DNA of 5,691 nucleotides from an uncultured Gemmatimonadaceae bacterium (GTDB taxonomy: Bacteria; Gemmatimonadota; Gemmatimonadetes; Gemmatimonadales; Gemmatimonadaceae): positions 1 through 5,691 of the forward strand of contig CATPBN010000247.1 in NCBI GenBank assembly GCA_955652635.1, in the 5' to 3' direction. This document shows, piece after piece, positions 5,604 to 5,691 of the stretch (the first letter of the stretch is position 1; the number at the start of each line of letters is the position of its first letter). The notes beneath the pieces are model-generated. The model worked only from the letters and a program-made list of their open reading frames with translations, did not search any database and was not told where the DNA came from. The position numbers and the translations under genes are program-made.

Positions 5604-5691
5604 GCGCGGACCGCCGCAGACGCGAGCGCTTCGCGCCGCGTGGATTCTCTGGCCATTCCTCTCTCCGCTACTGTCTTGGCCAATGTGGGAG
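5600..5691 (-). CDS. 3' end of an unidentified upstream gene (or short leader ORF from 5656)
   Basis: One minus-strand frame is open from the window edge (codons from 5689) and ends at TGA 5600-5602, inside the ATG of the isomerase gene. It would encode the last 29 residues of an upstream protein, charged and Ala/Arg-rich, with PTLAKTVAERGM then ARESTRREALASAAVRA. The ATGA overlap copies the junction style of this operon, which favours a real upstream gene tail. The alternative is a stand-alone 18-residue peptide from the ATG at 5654-5656, since a good Shine-Dalgarno precedes that codon. Too little sequence is present to name a family. Confidence 0.45.
   Translation of the reverse strand, partial: PTLAKTVAERGMARESTRREALASAAVRA
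5663..5666 (-). promoter_or_regulatory. Shine-Dalgarno-like GGAG before the ATG at 5656
   Basis: GGAG with a 6-nt purine-rich spacer (AGAGGA) precedes the ATG at 5654-5656 on the minus strand. It is the best ribosome-binding match at this end of the window, yet it points to an 18-codon frame rather than to the isomerase start at 5603. It may drive a coupled leader ORF or be chance purine content inside an upstream gene. Confidence 0.3.

Noticed and set aside
1..5691. CRISPR array, tRNA, insertion sequence or inverted-repeat ends
   Set aside because: No regularly spaced repeats, cloverleaf-like sequence, transposase frame or terminal repeats were found on reading either strand.

Overview
The window reads as part of one minus-strand operon in a high-GC bacterium (roughly 60% GC by eye). 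Every real gene runs from right to left. A Tat-signalled sugar isomerase-like protein beside GH130 enzymes, plus the general codon style, suggest a soil or aquatic lineage such as Gemmatimonadota or Acidobacteriota. That placement is a weak inference, because no marker gene is present.

Layout in transcription order, from the right edge leftwards: (1) 5600-5691, an open frame entering from outside the window and ending in a TGA that overlaps the next ATG; it is probably the tail of an upstream gene, or less likely an 18-codon leader peptide. (2) 4704-5603, a xylose isomerase-like / hydroxypyruvate isomerase-family TIM barrel with an N-terminal twin-arginine signal. (3) 3643-4707, a GH130 beta-mannoside phosphorylase-family protein starting at TTG inside the stop of gene 2. 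(4) 2609-3595, a second, diverged GH130 protein. (5) 1405-2592, a clan GH-A (GH5-like) glycoside hydrolase with both catalytic glutamates visible and no signal peptide. (6) 1-1408, a long open frame that starts in the stop of gene 5 (ATGA) and runs off the left edge. It encodes a probable lipoprotein with an alpha/alpha-toroid (six-hairpin glycosidase-like) body, and it has no in-frame stop inside the window.

Junctions are tight (4-nt overlaps at 5600-5603, 4704-4707 and 1405-1408; gaps of 47 and 16 nt elsewhere), so the genes are almost certainly co-transcribed and partly translationally coupled. No promoter, terminator, tRNA, rRNA, mobile element, CRISPR array or long repeat was seen, and no stretch above 300 bases lacks a gene.

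Working model (inference): the operon handles a beta-mannose-containing glycan. The two GH130 proteins and the GH-A enzyme appear cytoplasmic, whereas the isomerase-like protein and the toroid lipoprotein appear exported. No transporter or regulator lies in the window. The cluster could be catabolic, or could take part in building or remodelling a cell-surface glycan; the sequence alone does not decide this.
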